This document shows positions 41,386-50,799 of a stretch of 64,000 bases of DNA, in pieces. Made by a program: the position numbers and the translations under genes. Each line of letters starts with the position of its first letter. Positions within the stretch are counted from its first letter, which is position 1. Source of the stretch: Flavobacterium palustre. Lineage in GTDB: Bacteria; Bacteroidota; Bacteroidia; Flavobacteriales; Flavobacteriaceae. The notes under the pieces were generated by a model, which was given only the letters and a program-made list of their open reading frames with translations, made no database searches and was not told the DNA's origin. The DNA is taken from the NCBI RefSeq assembly GCF_014639535.1, contig NZ_BMGA01000001.1:806001-870000 (forward strand). The letters are read 5' to 3'.

Positions 41386-43692
41386 ATGGCAACTAATAAA
41401 AAAACAAATAACACAGCACACGATTTTAAGTATTACACCAAAAAATTCTGGAAGTTTTTCTTTTATGGAATGGCAGGATTGATGCTGTTTTTCCTTTTTG
41501 CTTCCTGGGGACTTTTTGGTTCTATGCCTTCTTTTGAAGACTTAGAAAATCCGGATTCTAATCTGGCTACCGAGATTATTTCAGCTGATGGAGTAGTTAT
41601 TGGAAAGTATTTCCAAACCAATCGTTCGCAATTAAAGTATTCGGATTTACCTAAAAACCTTGTAGATGCGCTAGTTGCAACCGAAGATGAACGTTTTTAT
41701 GAGCATTCAGGTATTGATGGAAGAGGAACTTTAAGAGCCATTGTAAGTTTAGGAACAAACGGCGGTGCGAGTACGTTAACACAGCAATTGGCTAAACAAT
41801 TATTTCACGGAGAAGGTTCTAAATTCCTGCCATTTCGTATCGTCCAAAAAGCAAAAGAGTGGATTATTGCCATTCGATTAGAAAGACAATACACAAAGAA
41901 TGAGATTCTTGCCATGTATTGCAATGTATATGATTTTGGAAATTCAGCTGTAGGGGTAAGTTCGGCGGCACAAACCTATTTTTCAAAAACACCAAAAGAA
42001 TTAACCATAGATGAATCGGCAATTTTAGTTGGGATGTTTAAAAATTCCAGTTTGTATAATCCAATTCGAAATCCTGAGGGAGTAAAAAATCGTAGAAATG
42101 TGGTTTTGGGACAAATGGAAAAATCAAATATGATTACTGAAGCCCAAAAAGAAAAATTAAAGAAATTGCCTTTAAATCTTCGTTTTAAGTTAGAGAGTCA
42201 TCGTGAAGGTATGGCGACTTATTTCAGAGAATATTTGCGTGATTACATGAAAAAATGGGCCGAAACCAATAAAAAACCGGACGGTTCTGATTATGATATC
42301 TATAAAGATGGATTGAAAATTTACACTACTATCGATTCCAGAATGCAATTGCATGCCGAAAAAGCAGTAACTGAACACATGGCAAATCTTCAGGAACAAT
42401 TTTTTATAGAGGCAAAAACTAATAAAAATGCGCCTTTCGTTGGTATTTCTGAGAAAGAAACCAATCGTATTTTAAAATTAGCCATGAAAGCTTCAAACCG
42501 TTGGACTGTAATGGAATCAATGGAAAAATCAGAGGACGAAATCATTGAGTCTTTCAATAAAAAAGTAAAAATGACTGTCTTTACCTGGAAAGGAGAAAAA
42601 GATACACTGATGACACCATTGGATTCTATCCGATACTACAAACACTTCCTACAATCCGGACTGATGGCAATGGAGCCTCAAACGGGAAATATCAAAGCCT
42701 GGGTAGGTGGAATTAATTACAAATATTTTCAATACGATCACGTAGCACAAGGAGCCCGACAGGTAGGTTCTACTTTCAAACCTTTTGTATATGCAACGGC
42801 TATTGAGCAATTGAATATGTCACCTTGTGATTCTATTATTGATGCACCTTTTACAATTCCGGTAGGGCGCCATCATGTGACCGAAACCTGGACACCAAGG
42901 AATTCTAACAATACTTATCTGGGAATGGTTACTTTGAAGAAAGCATTGGCCAATTCGATTAATACCGTTTCGGCTAAATTGATTGATAAAACCGGTCCGG
43001 AAGCAGTAATTAAACTAACGCATAAATTAGGAGTTAAAACTGAAATTCCCGCACAACCATCGATTGCACTTGGAGCTGTAGATATTACCGTTGAAGAAAT
43101 GGTAGCTGCTTACAGTACGTTTGCGAATCAGGGAGTTTATAATAAACCACAATTTTTAACACGAATTGAAGACAAAAGTGGTGTAGTTATTTATGAACCA
43201 ATACCGGAATCACATGATGTTTTGAATAAAGATATTGCTTTTGCAGTAGTTAAATTACTGGAAGGTGTTACCGAAGGAGGTTCAGGTTCCAGACTAAGAA
43301 CCGAATACGGTGGAAGCGGAGACAACCGTTGGACAGGCTATCCGTATGTGTTTAAAAACCCAATTGCCGGTAAAACAGGAACAACACAAAATCAATCTGA
43401 CGGATGGTTTATGGGAATGGTTCCTAATTTAGTAACCGGAGTTTGGGTAGGTTGCGAAGACCGTTCGGCTCGTTTTAAAAGTCTGACTTATGGACAAGGA
43501 GCTACGGCAGCATTACCGGTTTGGGGATATTTTATGAAATTATGTTATGAAGACCCTAATTTGAAAGTTTCTAAAGAGCCTTTTGAGCGTCCTGCTAATC
43601 TTTCTATCAAGGTTGATTGTTATCAGCCGCGTCCAAAAGTAGAAAAAGATACTACCGCTGTAATTCAGGATACAGACGAGTTTGAATTTTAA
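41386..43692 (+). CDS. class A penicillin-binding protein 1A (bifunctional)
   Basis: A 768-residue inner-membrane enzyme making and cross-linking peptidoglycan. It has one transmembrane helix (about 22-46). The glycosyltransferase domain includes VATEDERFYEHSGIDGRG and GGASTLTQQLAKQLF. The transpeptidase domain has the SxxK motif STFKPFVYA, the SxN motif SINT and the KTG motif GKTGTTQNQSDGWF. All catalytic motifs are intact. It follows gldH by 6 nt in the same operon and is closed by a strong terminator. Confidence 0.95.
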   Translation: MATNKKTNNTAHDFKYYTKKFWKFFFYGMAGLMLFFLFASWGLFGSMPSFEDLENPDSNLATEIISADGVVIGKYFQTNRSQLKYSDLPKNLVDALVATEDERFYEHSGIDGRGTLRAIVSLGTNGGASTLTQQLAKQLFHGEGSKFLPFRIVQKAKEWIIAIRLERQYTKNEILAMYCNVYDFGNSAVGVSSAAQTYFSKTPKELTIDESAILVGMFKNSSLYNPIRNPEGVKNRRNVVLGQMEKSNMITEAQKEKLKKLPLNLRFKLESHREGMATYFREYLRDYMKKWAETNKKPDGSDYDIYKDGLKIYTTIDSRMQLHAEKAVTEHMANLQEQFFIEAKTNKNAPFVGISEKETNRILKLAMKASNRWTVMESMEKSEDEIIESFNKKVKMTVFTWKGEKDTLMTPLDSIRYYKHFLQSGLMAMEPQTGNIKAWVGGINYKYFQYDHVAQGARQVGSTFKPFVYATAIEQLNMSPCDSIIDAPFTIPVGRHHVTETWTPRNSNNTYLGMVTLKKALANSINTVSAKLIDKTGPEAVIKLTHKLGVKTEIPAQPSIALGAVDITVEEMVAAYSTFANQGVYNKPQFLTRIEDKSGVVIYEPIPESHDVLNKDIAFAVVKLLEGVTEGGSGSRLRTEYGGSGDNRWTGYPYVFKNPIAGKTGTTQNQSDGWFMGMVPNLVTGVWVGCEDRSARFKSLTYGQGATAALPVWGYFMKLCYEDPNLKVSKEPFERPANLSIKVDCYQPRPKVEKDTTAVIQDTDEFEF

Positions 43693-43706
43693 AATTAATA
43701 ATAGAG

Positions 43707-43729
43707 CCTCCCGATTGGGAGGTTTTTTT
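43707..43729 (+). terminator. terminator of the PSP1-gldH-PBP1A operon
   Basis: CCTCCC pairs with GGGAGG around GATT, followed by seven T residues. Confidence 0.85.
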
Positions 43730-43813
43730 ATGTTTAATAACGAAATCTGATTATTGTTTTTTCTTTTGGAAATAAAGCTTTATTTTTAAGAATCAAAAGT
43801 AATTTATTTCGTT

Positions 43814-44515
43814 ATGATTAATAAAAAAGTAAATACTGTTCAAGAAGCATTTTTGGGTATTGAAGATGGAATGACTTTAATGTTGGGCGGTTTTGGATTG
43901 TGTGGTATTCCCGAAAATTCTATAGCTGAATTAGTGAAAAAAGAAATCAAAAATCTGACCTGTATTTCTAACAATGCCGGAGTCGATGATTTTGGCTTAG
44001 GATTACTTTTGCAAAAGAGACAAATCAGGAAAATGATTTCTTCTTATGTGGGGGAAAATGCTGAATTTGAACGCCAAATGTTAACCGGAGAACTCGAAGT
44101 AGAACTGATTCCGCAAGGAACACTCGCCGAACGTTGTCGTGCGGCCCAGGCGGGAATTCCGGCTTTTTTCACGCCGGCAGGCTTTGGAACCGAAGTTGCC
44201 ATTGGAAAAGAAACCCGCGAATTCAACGGAAAAATGTATGTGATGGAACAGGCTTTCAATGCTGATTTTGCTATTGTAAAAGCCTGGAAAGGCGATACAG
44301 CCGGAAACCTTATCTTTAAAGGAACAGCCCGAAATTTTAATCCTGTAATGGCAGGTGCCGGAAAAATAACCATTGCCGAAGTCGAAGAATTGGTCGAAGC
44401 CGGAACTTTAGACCCTAACCAAATTCACATTCCGGGAATCTTTGTACAGCGAATTTTTCAGGGTGAGAAATATGAAAAGAGGATTGAGAAGAGAACAGTT
44501 CGGGAAAGAAAATAG
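43814..44515 (+). CDS. 3-oxoacid CoA-transferase subunit A
   Basis: A 233-residue alpha subunit of a SCOT/acetoacetate CoA-transferase. It begins [20 protein letters not shown] and shows the family motif [13 protein letters not shown], then [14 protein letters not shown] and [10 protein letters not shown]. The enzyme moves CoA between succinyl-CoA and acetoacetate (or a related 3-oxoacid). Its partner, subunit B, is encoded 128 nt downstream with a spacer that contains a degenerate CAGT repeat. The pair is probably one transcript. Confidence 0.92.
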   Translation: MINKKVNTVQEAFLGIEDGMTLMLGGFGLCGIPENSIAELVKKEIKNLTCISNNAGVDDFGLGLLLQKRQIRKMISSYVGENAEFERQMLTGELEVELIPQGTLAERCRAAQAGIPAFFTPAGFGTEVAIGKETREFNGKMYVMEQAFNADFAIVKAWKGDTAGNLIFKGTARNFNPVMAGAGKITIAEVEELVEAGTLDPNQIHIPGIFVQRIFQGEKYEKRIEKRTVRERK

Positions 44516-44546
44516 TGTTCAGTATTCAGTCACAGTGTCCAGTTTG
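44516..44546. repeat. degenerate TTCAGT/GTCCAGT repeat
   Basis: GTGTTCAGTATTCAGTCACAG and a following GTGTCCAGTTT resemble the CAGTGGTCAGT family near mnmG. Confidence 0.4.
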
Positions 44547-44643
44547 GAAACGGCTTAAATGACCTTCAATTTCTTACATGGTTTAAAAATGTTCTATTTG
44601 AATAGAAAACTTATATGACTTATATGTTTTAAAAAATAAAATT

Positions 44644-45303
44644 ATGCCTTTAACAAAAGAAGATATAGCAAAAAGAATTGCCCAAGAACTACAAGACGGC
44701 TATTTTGTGAATTTAGGGATAGGAATTCCTACTTTGGTAGCTAATTATATCCCGGAAGAAATAAACGTTGAAATACAAAGCGAAAATGGCGTTTTGGGCA
44801 TGGGGCAGTTTCCTTTTGAGGGCGAAGAAGACGCTGATTTAATCAATGCGGGTAAACAAACGATTACTACGCTTCCCGGAGCAAGTTTCTTTGATTCGGC
44901 AATGAGTTTTGGGATGATTCGCGGCAAACATGTCGATTTAACGATTCTTGGCGCTATGGAAGTGGCTGAAAACGGCGATATAGCCAATTGGAAAATTCCC
45001 GGTAAAATGGTGAAAGGAATGGGCGGGGCGATGGACTTGGTATCCTCAGCCGAAAATATTATTGTGGCGATGATGCACGTCAACAAAGAAGGGGAAAGTA
45101 AAATTCTTAAAAAATGCACTTTGCCTTTAACCGGAGTAGCTTGCGTTAAAAAAATCGTAACCGAACTAGCCGTGATGGAAATTACTCCAAAAGGAATTAA
45201 ATTGCTTGAACGAGCTCCCGGAATAACTGTAGAACACATTATTACTTCTACCGAGGCAGAATTAATCATTGAAGGAGAAATCCCCGAAATGACAATCAAT
45301 TAA
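44644..45303 (+). CDS. 3-oxoacid CoA-transferase subunit B
   Basis: A 219-residue beta subunit of the same CoA-transferase. The catalytic glutamate is Glu47 in QSENGVLGMG. GIPTLVANYIP, GGAMDLVSSAENIIV and the C-terminal APGITVEHIITSTEAEL are characteristic. With subunit A it forms the heterotetramer that links ketone-body or 3-oxoacid use to succinyl-CoA. A repeat-filled spacer separates it from the convergent fumarase gene. Confidence 0.93.
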   Translation: MPLTKEDIAKRIAQELQDGYFVNLGIGIPTLVANYIPEEINVEIQSENGVLGMGQFPFEGEEDADLINAGKQTITTLPGASFFDSAMSFGMIRGKHVDLTILGAMEVAENGDIANWKIPGKMVKGMGGAMDLVSSAENIIVAMMHVNKEGESKILKKCTLPLTGVACVKKIVTELAVMEITPKGIKLLERAPGITVEHIITSTEAELIIEGEIPEMTIN

Positions 45304-45311
45304 AAAAATAA

Positions 45312-45400
45312 ACCGCAAATTCACAGATTTAATTTGCGAATTTGCGGTAAAAAAAATTAGCGAACTTTGCGAAAACTTTGTGTCCTTTGCGTTTAAATTC
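45312..45400. repeat. ACCGCAAA inverted repeat and CGCAAAG-type dispersed repeat
   Basis: ACCGCAAATTC (45312-45322) faces GAATTTGCGGT (45338-45348), then a run of GCGAACTTTGCG and CTTTGTGTCCTTTGCG units follows. Related units occur at 49583-49625 and 55019-55066. It separates convergent genes and may end transcription from both sides. Confidence 0.7.
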
Positions 45401-47001
45401 TATAGGTTTTCAAAGAAATCATTTCCTTTATCATCAGTAATTATGAAAGCAGGGAAATCTTTAATCGTGATTTTTCTAACGGCTTCCATTCCTAATTCTT
45501 CAAAGTCAACTACTTCTACTGAAAGGATATTTTCTTTAGCCAAAATAGCTGCTGGACCACCAATAGAACCCAGATAGAATCCACCGTAAGTTTTGCAGGC
45601 ATTCATCACATCTTTAGTTCTGTTTCCTTTGGCAAGCATCACCATACTTCCGCCATTTTTTTGGAACTCTTCTACATACACGTCCATACGTCCGGCAGTG
45701 GTTGGACCAAAACTTCCCGATGGCATTCCGTCCGGTGTTTTAGCTGGACCAGCATAATAAATCGGGTGGTTTTTAAAGTAGTCCGGCATTGGTTTTCCGG
45801 CATCTAATAATTCTTTGATTTTTGCGTGAGCAATATCACGAGCCACAATCAAAGTTCCGTTTAGCTTCAAACGGGTTTTGATTGGGTATTGCGATAATTT
45901 TTTTAGAATCTCGCTCATTGGTTGGTTCAAATCAACTTCAACGGCTTCTTCTAAATGTGGTGGCGTTGCAGGCAACAAACGTTTAGGATTTACCTCTAAT
46001 TGCTCTACGAAGATTCCGTCTTTGGTAATTTTTCCTTTGATATTTCTATCTGCAGAACAAGAAACTCCTAATCCTACCGGACAAGAAGCTGCGTGACGAG
46101 GCAAACGGATTACGCGAACGTCATGAGTGAAATATTTACCTCCAAATTGCGCTCCAATGGCACTTTCCTGGCAAATTTTTTGTACTCTTTTTTCCCATTC
46201 TAAATCACGGAAAGCCTGACCTGCCATGTTTCCTGTAGTTGGTAAATAATCATAATAACCTGCAGATGCTTTTTTAACAGCTGCTAAGGTTGCTTCGGCA
46301 GAAGTTCCTCCAATCACTAAAGCCAAGTGGTAAGGCGGACAGGCAGAAGTTCCTAAATCCATTATTTTAGCACGGATGAAAGCATCTAATGATTTTTCGT
46401 TTAATAAGGATTTTGTTTGTTGGTACAAATAGGTTTTGTTAGCCGAACCTCCTCCTTTTGCTAAAAATAAAAATTCGTAAGAAGCGCCTTTTTTAGCATA
46501 AATATCAATTTGAGCCGGAAGATTAGAACCTGAGTTCTTTTCTTCAAACATGCTAATCGGTACAATTTGAGAATAACGCAGGTTTCTTTCGATATAAGTA
46601 TTAAAAATACCTTTAGAAAGCCATTCGGCATCATCTACGCCTGTATATACGTTTTCTCCTTTTTTGGCCATTACAATCGCTGTTCCGGTGTCCTGACAGG
46701 AAGGCAATTCACCATCAATAGCTACTACCGCATTCTGCAATAAATTATAAGCTACAAATCGGTCGTTGTCGGTTGCTTCCGGATCGTCAAGAATAGCTCT
46801 TAATTTTTCTAGATGCGAAGTACGCAACATAAAAGAAACATCTTTCATGGCTTCCTGAGAAAGTAATTCTAAACCTTTTGGGTCAACAGTTAGGATTTCG
46901 CGGTCTCCTAGTTTTTCTACTTTTACGTAGTCAGAAGTTATTTTACGGTATTGGGTATCGTCTTTTAAAATTGGATAAGGATCCTGATAAATAAAGTCCA
47001 T
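45400..47001 (-). CDS. fumarate hydratase, class I (iron-sulfur)
   Basis: A 533-residue TCA-cycle enzyme interconverting fumarate and malate. It is the fused alpha/beta form with an oxygen-sensitive 4Fe-4S cluster: cluster cysteines lie in [26 protein letters not shown] and [12 protein letters not shown]. The substrate-binding [15 protein letters not shown] is in the C-terminal domain. A TAnnTTTG element lies 20 nt upstream of the ATG. Aerobic flavobacteria often have this class; no class II enzyme is in the window. Confidence 0.94.
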   Translation of the reverse strand: MDFIYQDPYPILKDDTQYRKITSDYVKVEKLGDREILTVDPKGLELLSQEAMKDVSFMLRTSHLEKLRAILDDPEATDNDRFVAYNLLQNAVVAIDGELPSCQDTGTAIVMAKKGENVYTGVDDAEWLSKGIFNTYIERNLRYSQIVPISMFEEKNSGSNLPAQIDIYAKKGASYEFLFLAKGGGSANKTYLYQQTKSLLNEKSLDAFIRAKIMDLGTSACPPYHLALVIGGTSAEATLAAVKKASAGYYDYLPTTGNMAGQAFRDLEWEKRVQKICQESAIGAQFGGKYFTHDVRVIRLPRHAASCPVGLGVSCSADRNIKGKITKDGIFVEQLEVNPKRLLPATPPHLEEAVEVDLNQPMSEILKKLSQYPIKTRLKLNGTLIVARDIAHAKIKELLDAGKPMPDYFKNHPIYYAGPAKTPDGMPSGSFGPTTAGRMDVYVEEFQKNGGSMVMLAKGNRTKDVMNACKTYGGFYLGSIGGPAAILAKENILSVEVVDFEELGMEAVRKITIKDFPAFIITDDKGNDFFENL

Positions 47002-47021
47002 TGGTGTTTTTATTTTTTTGA

Positions 47022-47029
47022 CAAATATA
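47022..47029 (-). promoter_or_regulatory. -7 element of the fumarase gene
   Basis: The minus strand reads TATATTTG, 20 nt before the ATG at 47001. Confidence 0.6.
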
Positions 47030-47109
47030 AAAATTATTTAGCGTAGCCACAGTCTTTTAACAACTGTGATTCTTTCGTAAAATCAAACTTTTTGTTATAA
47101 AAACAAGCA

Positions 47110-47142
47110 AAAAGAGATGGTATTTATGCAATACCATCTCTT
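47110..47142 (-). terminator. terminator after the FKBP/micropeptide group
   Basis: On the minus strand AGAGATGGTATT pairs with AATACCATCTCT around GCAT(A), followed by TTTTTG. It lies after micropeptide copy A. Confidence 0.75.
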
Positions 47143-47168
47143 TGTTTGTTCGATTAATGTTTTAAAAA

Positions 47169-47240
47169 CTAGCTTAATAAGCTGGTAACTAAGAATAGAA
47201 TTAGCAATCCTATGGCGATGTATTTAGTGTATTTTGACAT
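47169..47240 (-). CDS. 23-residue membrane micropeptide, copy A
   Basis: An ATG-to-stop frame of 24 codons reading MSKYTKYIAIGLLILFL then VTSLLS. It consists of a short basic N-terminus and one hydrophobic helix. Copies B (47732-47803) and C (47833-48018) start identically at DNA and protein level. Copy C continues past a lipobox-like cysteine, while A stops just before it. Conservation of the frame in all copies supports translation, although a decayed signal-peptide remnant is also possible. It follows the FKBP gene by 9 nt. Confidence 0.55.
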   Translation of the reverse strand: MSKYTKYIAIGLLILFLVTSLLS

Positions 47241-47249
47241 TTTTTATTT

Positions 47250-47714
47250 TTAATTAACTGAAATGAGTTTAATATTAAAGATTAAAACCGAACCTCCAGG
47301 AATACCATAATAATTGAAACTTCCGTAGCCTAAATGGGCAGGAATCAAAAGAATACCGCTTCCACCTTCTTTAAAAAGAGGAATTCCTTCCACCCATCCT
47401 TTTATGACTCCATTCAGATTAAAGGAAACGCCCGCTTCTGAACTTTGATCAAAAACGACTTTATCTGTAAAATAACCTTTGTAGGCCACTGTTACATTTG
47501 AAGTTGTTGTAGGTCGCTCTCCTGTTCCTTCTTCGTCAATAACATAATACAAACCAGAGGATGTTCTTGTCGCATTAAGATCGTTTTCTTCAATATAATC
47601 TATAATTTCAGTTTCGTTTTCAACGGTATAGTCTTTCGCTACCTGAGGTTCAATATCGTTATTGATACAAGATGTAAAAAGAACGGTTAAAAGGAATAAA
47701 AAAGAATATTTCAT
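47250..47714 (-). CDS. FKBP-type peptidyl-prolyl cis-trans isomerase lipoprotein
   Basis: A 154-residue lipoprotein (lipobox FTSC, Cys16). After a short linker containing IIDYIEENDLNAT it has an FKBP domain (about 55-152): SSGLYYVIDEEGTGERP, VTVAYKGYFTDKVVFDQS, GVIKGWVEGIPLFKEGG and LLIPAHLGYGS. It is anchored in an envelope membrane and probably helps fold envelope proteins; flavobacterial GldI is a relative, but this one does not clearly match GldI. It is interleaved with micropeptide copies A and B. Confidence 0.88.
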   Translation of the reverse strand: MKYSFLFLLTVLFTSCINNDIEPQVAKDYTVENETEIIDYIEENDLNATRTSSGLYYVIDEEGTGERPTTTSNVTVAYKGYFTDKVVFDQSSEAGVSFNLNGVIKGWVEGIPLFKEGGSGILLIPAHLGYGSFNYYGIPGGSVLIFNIKLISVN

Positions 47715-47731
47715 AACGAATTGAATTTGTT

Positions 47732-47803
47732 TTAAGATAATAAGCTGGTAACTAAAAATAGAATTAGCAATCCTATAGCGATGTATTTAGTGTATTTTGA
47801 CAT
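47732..47803 (-). CDS. 23-residue membrane micropeptide, copy B
   Basis: Translation is identical to copy A (MSKYTKYIAIGLLILFL, then VTSLLS), with silent or near-silent differences at the DNA level (GCT for GCC, TTT for TTC, TCT TAA for AGC TAG). The synonymous pattern favours a translated peptide over a random fragment. It lies 17 nt before the FKBP gene on the same strand. Confidence 0.55.
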   Translation of the reverse strand: MSKYTKYIAIGLLILFLVTSLLS

Positions 47804-47832
47804 TTTTTTATTTTTTTAAAGTGATTATTATA

Positions 47833-48018
47833 CTATTTATTATGACCTGGCGCATAGTATTTTGCGCTTTTACTTCCCGTCATTTTTTTAGCTTGTCCCG
47901 GAGGAATTTTACCTGATGATGAATTATTTCTGGTATAGAAAACACTGCAGCTAAATAAGCTCGTTAGTAAAAACAAGATGAGTAATCCTATAGCGATGTA
48001 TTTAGTGTATTTTGACAT
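47833..48018 (-). CDS. 61-residue small membrane/lipoprotein-like protein, copy C
   Basis: It begins with the same MSKYTKYIAIGLLILFL as copies A and B, then LTSLFSC, a lipobox-like end, followed by 36 polar basic residues (IPPGQAKKMTGSKSAKYY, then APGHNK). It may be a small lipoprotein or a single-span membrane protein. It is the first gene of the minus-strand group C-B-FKBP-A. No known family is recognised with confidence. Confidence 0.7.
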   Translation of the reverse strand: MSKYTKYIAIGLLILFLLTSLFSCSVFYTRNNSSSGKIPPGQAKKMTGSKSAKYYAPGHNK

Positions 48019-48114
48019 TATTATTTGTTTGTTTAAAATTCAAAAGAATGAAAAATAGATTAAAATCCCTAAGATAACGGCAATAATTTTCTATTATTTT
48101 GTGGTTATGATTTT

Positions 48115-49554
48115 CTAAAAAAACCAGCTTGCCACAAAAATCGCTGTAATCACACAAATCACATCAACCAAAAGCATCGTGCCTAAGGCGTAACGTGTAT
48201 TTTTGATATTTACTGAACCAAAATACACTGCAATTACATAAAAAGTACTCTCGGCACTACACTGGAAAATGCTGCTCAAACGTCCTGTTAAAGAATCGGC
48301 GCCAAAAGTATTCATCGAATCAATCAAAAATCCTCTGGATCCTGCTGAACTAAAAGGTCTCAATAAGGCAACCGGCAAAGCATCTACAATTTCTTTATTT
48401 ACTCCCATATTCGAGAAAACAAATCCAAGTCCGTTGCTGATGATTTCAAACAAGCCGCTGTTTCTAAACAATGAAATAGCCACCAACATCCCTAAAACAT
48501 AAGGAAAAATAGTAACTCCGGTTTTAACACCATTATTGGCTCCTGTTACAAAGGCTTCATAAACGGTTGTATTGGCTTCAGTAAATTTTTTCTCCTTTAC
48601 AAAAGAAAAAATCAAAGTAGCAACAATAATCCCGATTAATATTAAAGCTGAAAGATTAGTTGTAAAATAGTTTTTGCCAATTAAATCCAAATGGTTTACA
48701 TACATCAGCAAACCAACAATGGCGGCAATTAATACCATTAATCCCATAAGTAAAGAAGCACTTTTGAAATTAATTTTTTGTCTTGCTCCAACAATCAAAA
48801 ATGCAGCGATTGTACCAATAAAAGAAGTAATAATGCAAGGTAACATCACATCGGCAGGATTAGCCGAATTTGCTGCCGCACGATAGCCAATGATGGAAGT
48901 GGCAATTAAGGTAAGTCCCGAGGCATGCAAACACATGAACATAATTTGGGCATCGCTGGCCTTGTCTTTTTCGGGATTTATGGTTTGTAAACTCTCCATC
49001 GCTTTTAATCCAAAAGGCGTTGCAGCCGAATCCAATCCCAGAAAATTAGCAGCAAAGTTCAGGGTCATGTAGGATATAGAAGGATGGTTTTTAGGAACAC
49101 TTGGAAACACTTTTACAAATACCGGACTCAATACTTTTGCCAGTTTTTCGGATACTCCGGAGATAATTAAAAGTTCCATCAATCCGCAGAAAAAGGCTAA
49201 GTACGCCATAAGAGGAAGAATCAAATCCAGTAAAGTACTTTTACAGGTAGGTAATAAACCATCTGATTTTTGAACACCGCTAAAAATTTTTACGGTTTTG
49301 TTTTTGTAAACATAAGTGGTATCCGCATTAAGCGTATCTCTGTTGATTATAAAGGTTTTTTCTTCCGATGTATTGATGCTGTCTTTGATAAAAGCAGGAA
49401 TCTGATCGATGTATTTTTCTGAAATTAGAATAGGATCGTCCTTTTTTCCATTCAAAACATGGTCAATGGTATAATTTTGACCAGAAAACAAACTGAAAAT
49501 CACAAATACAATTGACGAAATAAAAATAACTAACCAAAATCTGCTTAATACCAT
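48115..49554 (-). CDS. SpmA/SpmB-type nucleoside-recognition (Gate) membrane protein
   Basis: A 479-residue inner-membrane protein with about ten hydrophobic helices and two Gate (nucleoside recognition) repeats. The N-terminal part resembles SpmA (LILPLMAYLAFFCGLMELL, NFAANFLGLDSAATPFGLKAM) and the C-terminal part SpmB (FPYVLGMLVAISLFRNSG, LRPFSSAGSRGFLIDSM). In spore formers the two are separate spore maturation genes; the fused form is usual in Bacteroidota, which do not sporulate. The transport substrate is unknown. Confidence 0.9.
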   Translation of the reverse strand: MVLSRFWLVIFISSIVFVIFSLFSGQNYTIDHVLNGKKDDPILISEKYIDQIPAFIKDSINTSEEKTFIINRDTLNADTTYVYKNKTVKIFSGVQKSDGLLPTCKSTLLDLILPLMAYLAFFCGLMELLIISGVSEKLAKVLSPVFVKVFPSVPKNHPSISYMTLNFAANFLGLDSAATPFGLKAMESLQTINPEKDKASDAQIMFMCLHASGLTLIATSIIGYRAAANSANPADVMLPCIITSFIGTIAAFLIVGARQKINFKSASLLMGLMVLIAAIVGLLMYVNHLDLIGKNYFTTNLSALILIGIIVATLIFSFVKEKKFTEANTTVYEAFVTGANNGVKTGVTIFPYVLGMLVAISLFRNSGLFEIISNGLGFVFSNMGVNKEIVDALPVALLRPFSSAGSRGFLIDSMNTFGADSLTGRLSSIFQCSAESTFYVIAVYFGSVNIKNTRYALGTMLLVDVICVITAIFVASWFF

Positions 49555-49582
49555 AATTTATAATTTTTGTAAATGTAAATAT

Positions 49583-49625
49583 TTAACCGCAAAGTTCACA
49601 AAGGGTTTTCGCAAAGAGAGAAAGA
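49583..49625. repeat. dispersed TTAACCGCAAAG repeat
   Basis: TTAACCGCAAAGTTCACAAAG is followed by TTTTCGCAAAGAGAG. It shares its layout with the copy at 55019-55066 and units at 45312-45400. Confidence 0.7.
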
Positions 49626-49654
49626 GATTAATTGAATTTGTTTTTTTTGAATTC

Positions 49655-50731
49655 TCATTCGATTATAATTTTGGCTTCCATATAATTTTCAAAAGGTTTA
49701 ATTCCTTCAAAAATAACTACTTTTTGATGACTTTTGGTTTCATTAAAAAAATCTGTTTCAATCTTGACATGATCTTTTTTTAAAGTTCTTTTCCAAGTGC
49801 CGATGACTTTTCCGTTTTCAAGAATAACAGGTTTGAAAATTCCGTTTTTTGTAAATGCTTTAGGCTGATGTTCCGCTAAAATAGAAGCTTCACGGGTTTT
49901 ATAGGAAATCAAAATTTCATCAAAAGCAGGAAGAAAGTGTACGCTTTCGCGAAAGCTGCTTTCTTTATAATAATCAGTTCCGAACCAATACATTTGTTCC
50001 TCAATTACAGCCGAATTTAATTCTGATTTAATCGAATTGATAGCTGTTTTGCAGCTTGTCATCGAAAAACCCGACCACCATGAAAAATCACCAACGGTTG
50101 CCGGACCGTGACTTTCGAAATAACGTTTGGCTAATTTTGCCAAGCCTTCTTCTTTGGTCAATTTGGACTGAGGTTTTGGAAGCCTTTCTTCCAGTAAGGC
50201 ATATGTCATTTTTTTGCCTTTCATTTTGCCGTTGCAAACTAGACCTTCTAATTCTGCATACATCATAATAAGAACAGGACTTAAATTATAATCATAGGAA
50301 AACTTTTTGATATTAAGTTCGTGTATGATTTCCTCTCTCGTTAAATTATTATTTCCTGCGAGTATTTTCTCTATGGATGAATTAATCTTGTCAAACTCTT
50401 TTTCATCACAACCATATTTTCTGGTTTCGGCAAGAATAATACGTTTGATTTGAGGTCCGGAAATATCAAGCATCCAATAGATATCTTCGGCAGCAATAAA
50501 ATGCCAGGTTGGTCTTAAAATATGGGTGCGGATAATCTTTGCAGCGTTTATCGCTTCTTCAATTTCTTTTTCAGTAGCTCCACATCGGGAACCAATTGCC
50601 CATTTTGCCATGGCATAATCCTGAGCCTGTACAGCACCTAAATGCTTCACAATGTCTTGCGGAGAATCTGAACATGTCTTATAAAGCTTTTGAGAAACAA
50701 GGCGATGATGTGAAATTTCCTGATGTGTCAT
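49655..50731 (-). CDS. winged-helix (HTH_42) protein, AlkZ-like DNA glycosylase candidate
   Basis: A 358-residue protein of the HTH_42 superfamily with tandem winged-helix units: VSQKLYKTCSDSPQDIVKHLG, then RTHILRPTWHFIAAEDI and LAKRYFESHGPATVGDFSWWSG, with LPAFDEILISY in the last third. The superfamily includes AlkZ and YcaQ/AlkX, glycosylases that open alkylated or crosslinked bases. The AlkZ catalytic motif is Gln-x-Gln; here Gln35-Ala36-Gln37 (VQAQD) fits it. Activity is inferred from this motif. It has no operon partner with obvious repair function, though ogt lies 2 kb away. Confidence 0.8.
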   Translation of the reverse strand: MTHQEISHHRLVSQKLYKTCSDSPQDIVKHLGAVQAQDYAMAKWAIGSRCGATEKEIEEAINAAKIIRTHILRPTWHFIAAEDIYWMLDISGPQIKRIILAETRKYGCDEKEFDKINSSIEKILAGNNNLTREEIIHELNIKKFSYDYNLSPVLIMMYAELEGLVCNGKMKGKKMTYALLEERLPKPQSKLTKEEGLAKLAKRYFESHGPATVGDFSWWSGFSMTSCKTAINSIKSELNSAVIEEQMYWFGTDYYKESSFRESVHFLPAFDEILISYKTREASILAEHQPKAFTKNGIFKPVILENGKVIGTWKRTLKKDHVKIETDFFNETKSHQKVVIFEGIKPFENYMEAKIIIE

Positions 50732-50799
50732 TGAAAAAATGTTTTAATCATATAAGTTCATTTAAAGTTTGGCATTTCAAAATCTTAACAACTTAAAAA

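Noticed and set aside
47044-47115. Short minus-strand frame ending LLKDCGYAK just upstream of the fumarase gene
   Set aside because: About 25 codons, no start codon, and it overlaps a terminator hairpin; likely chance or a decayed tail.
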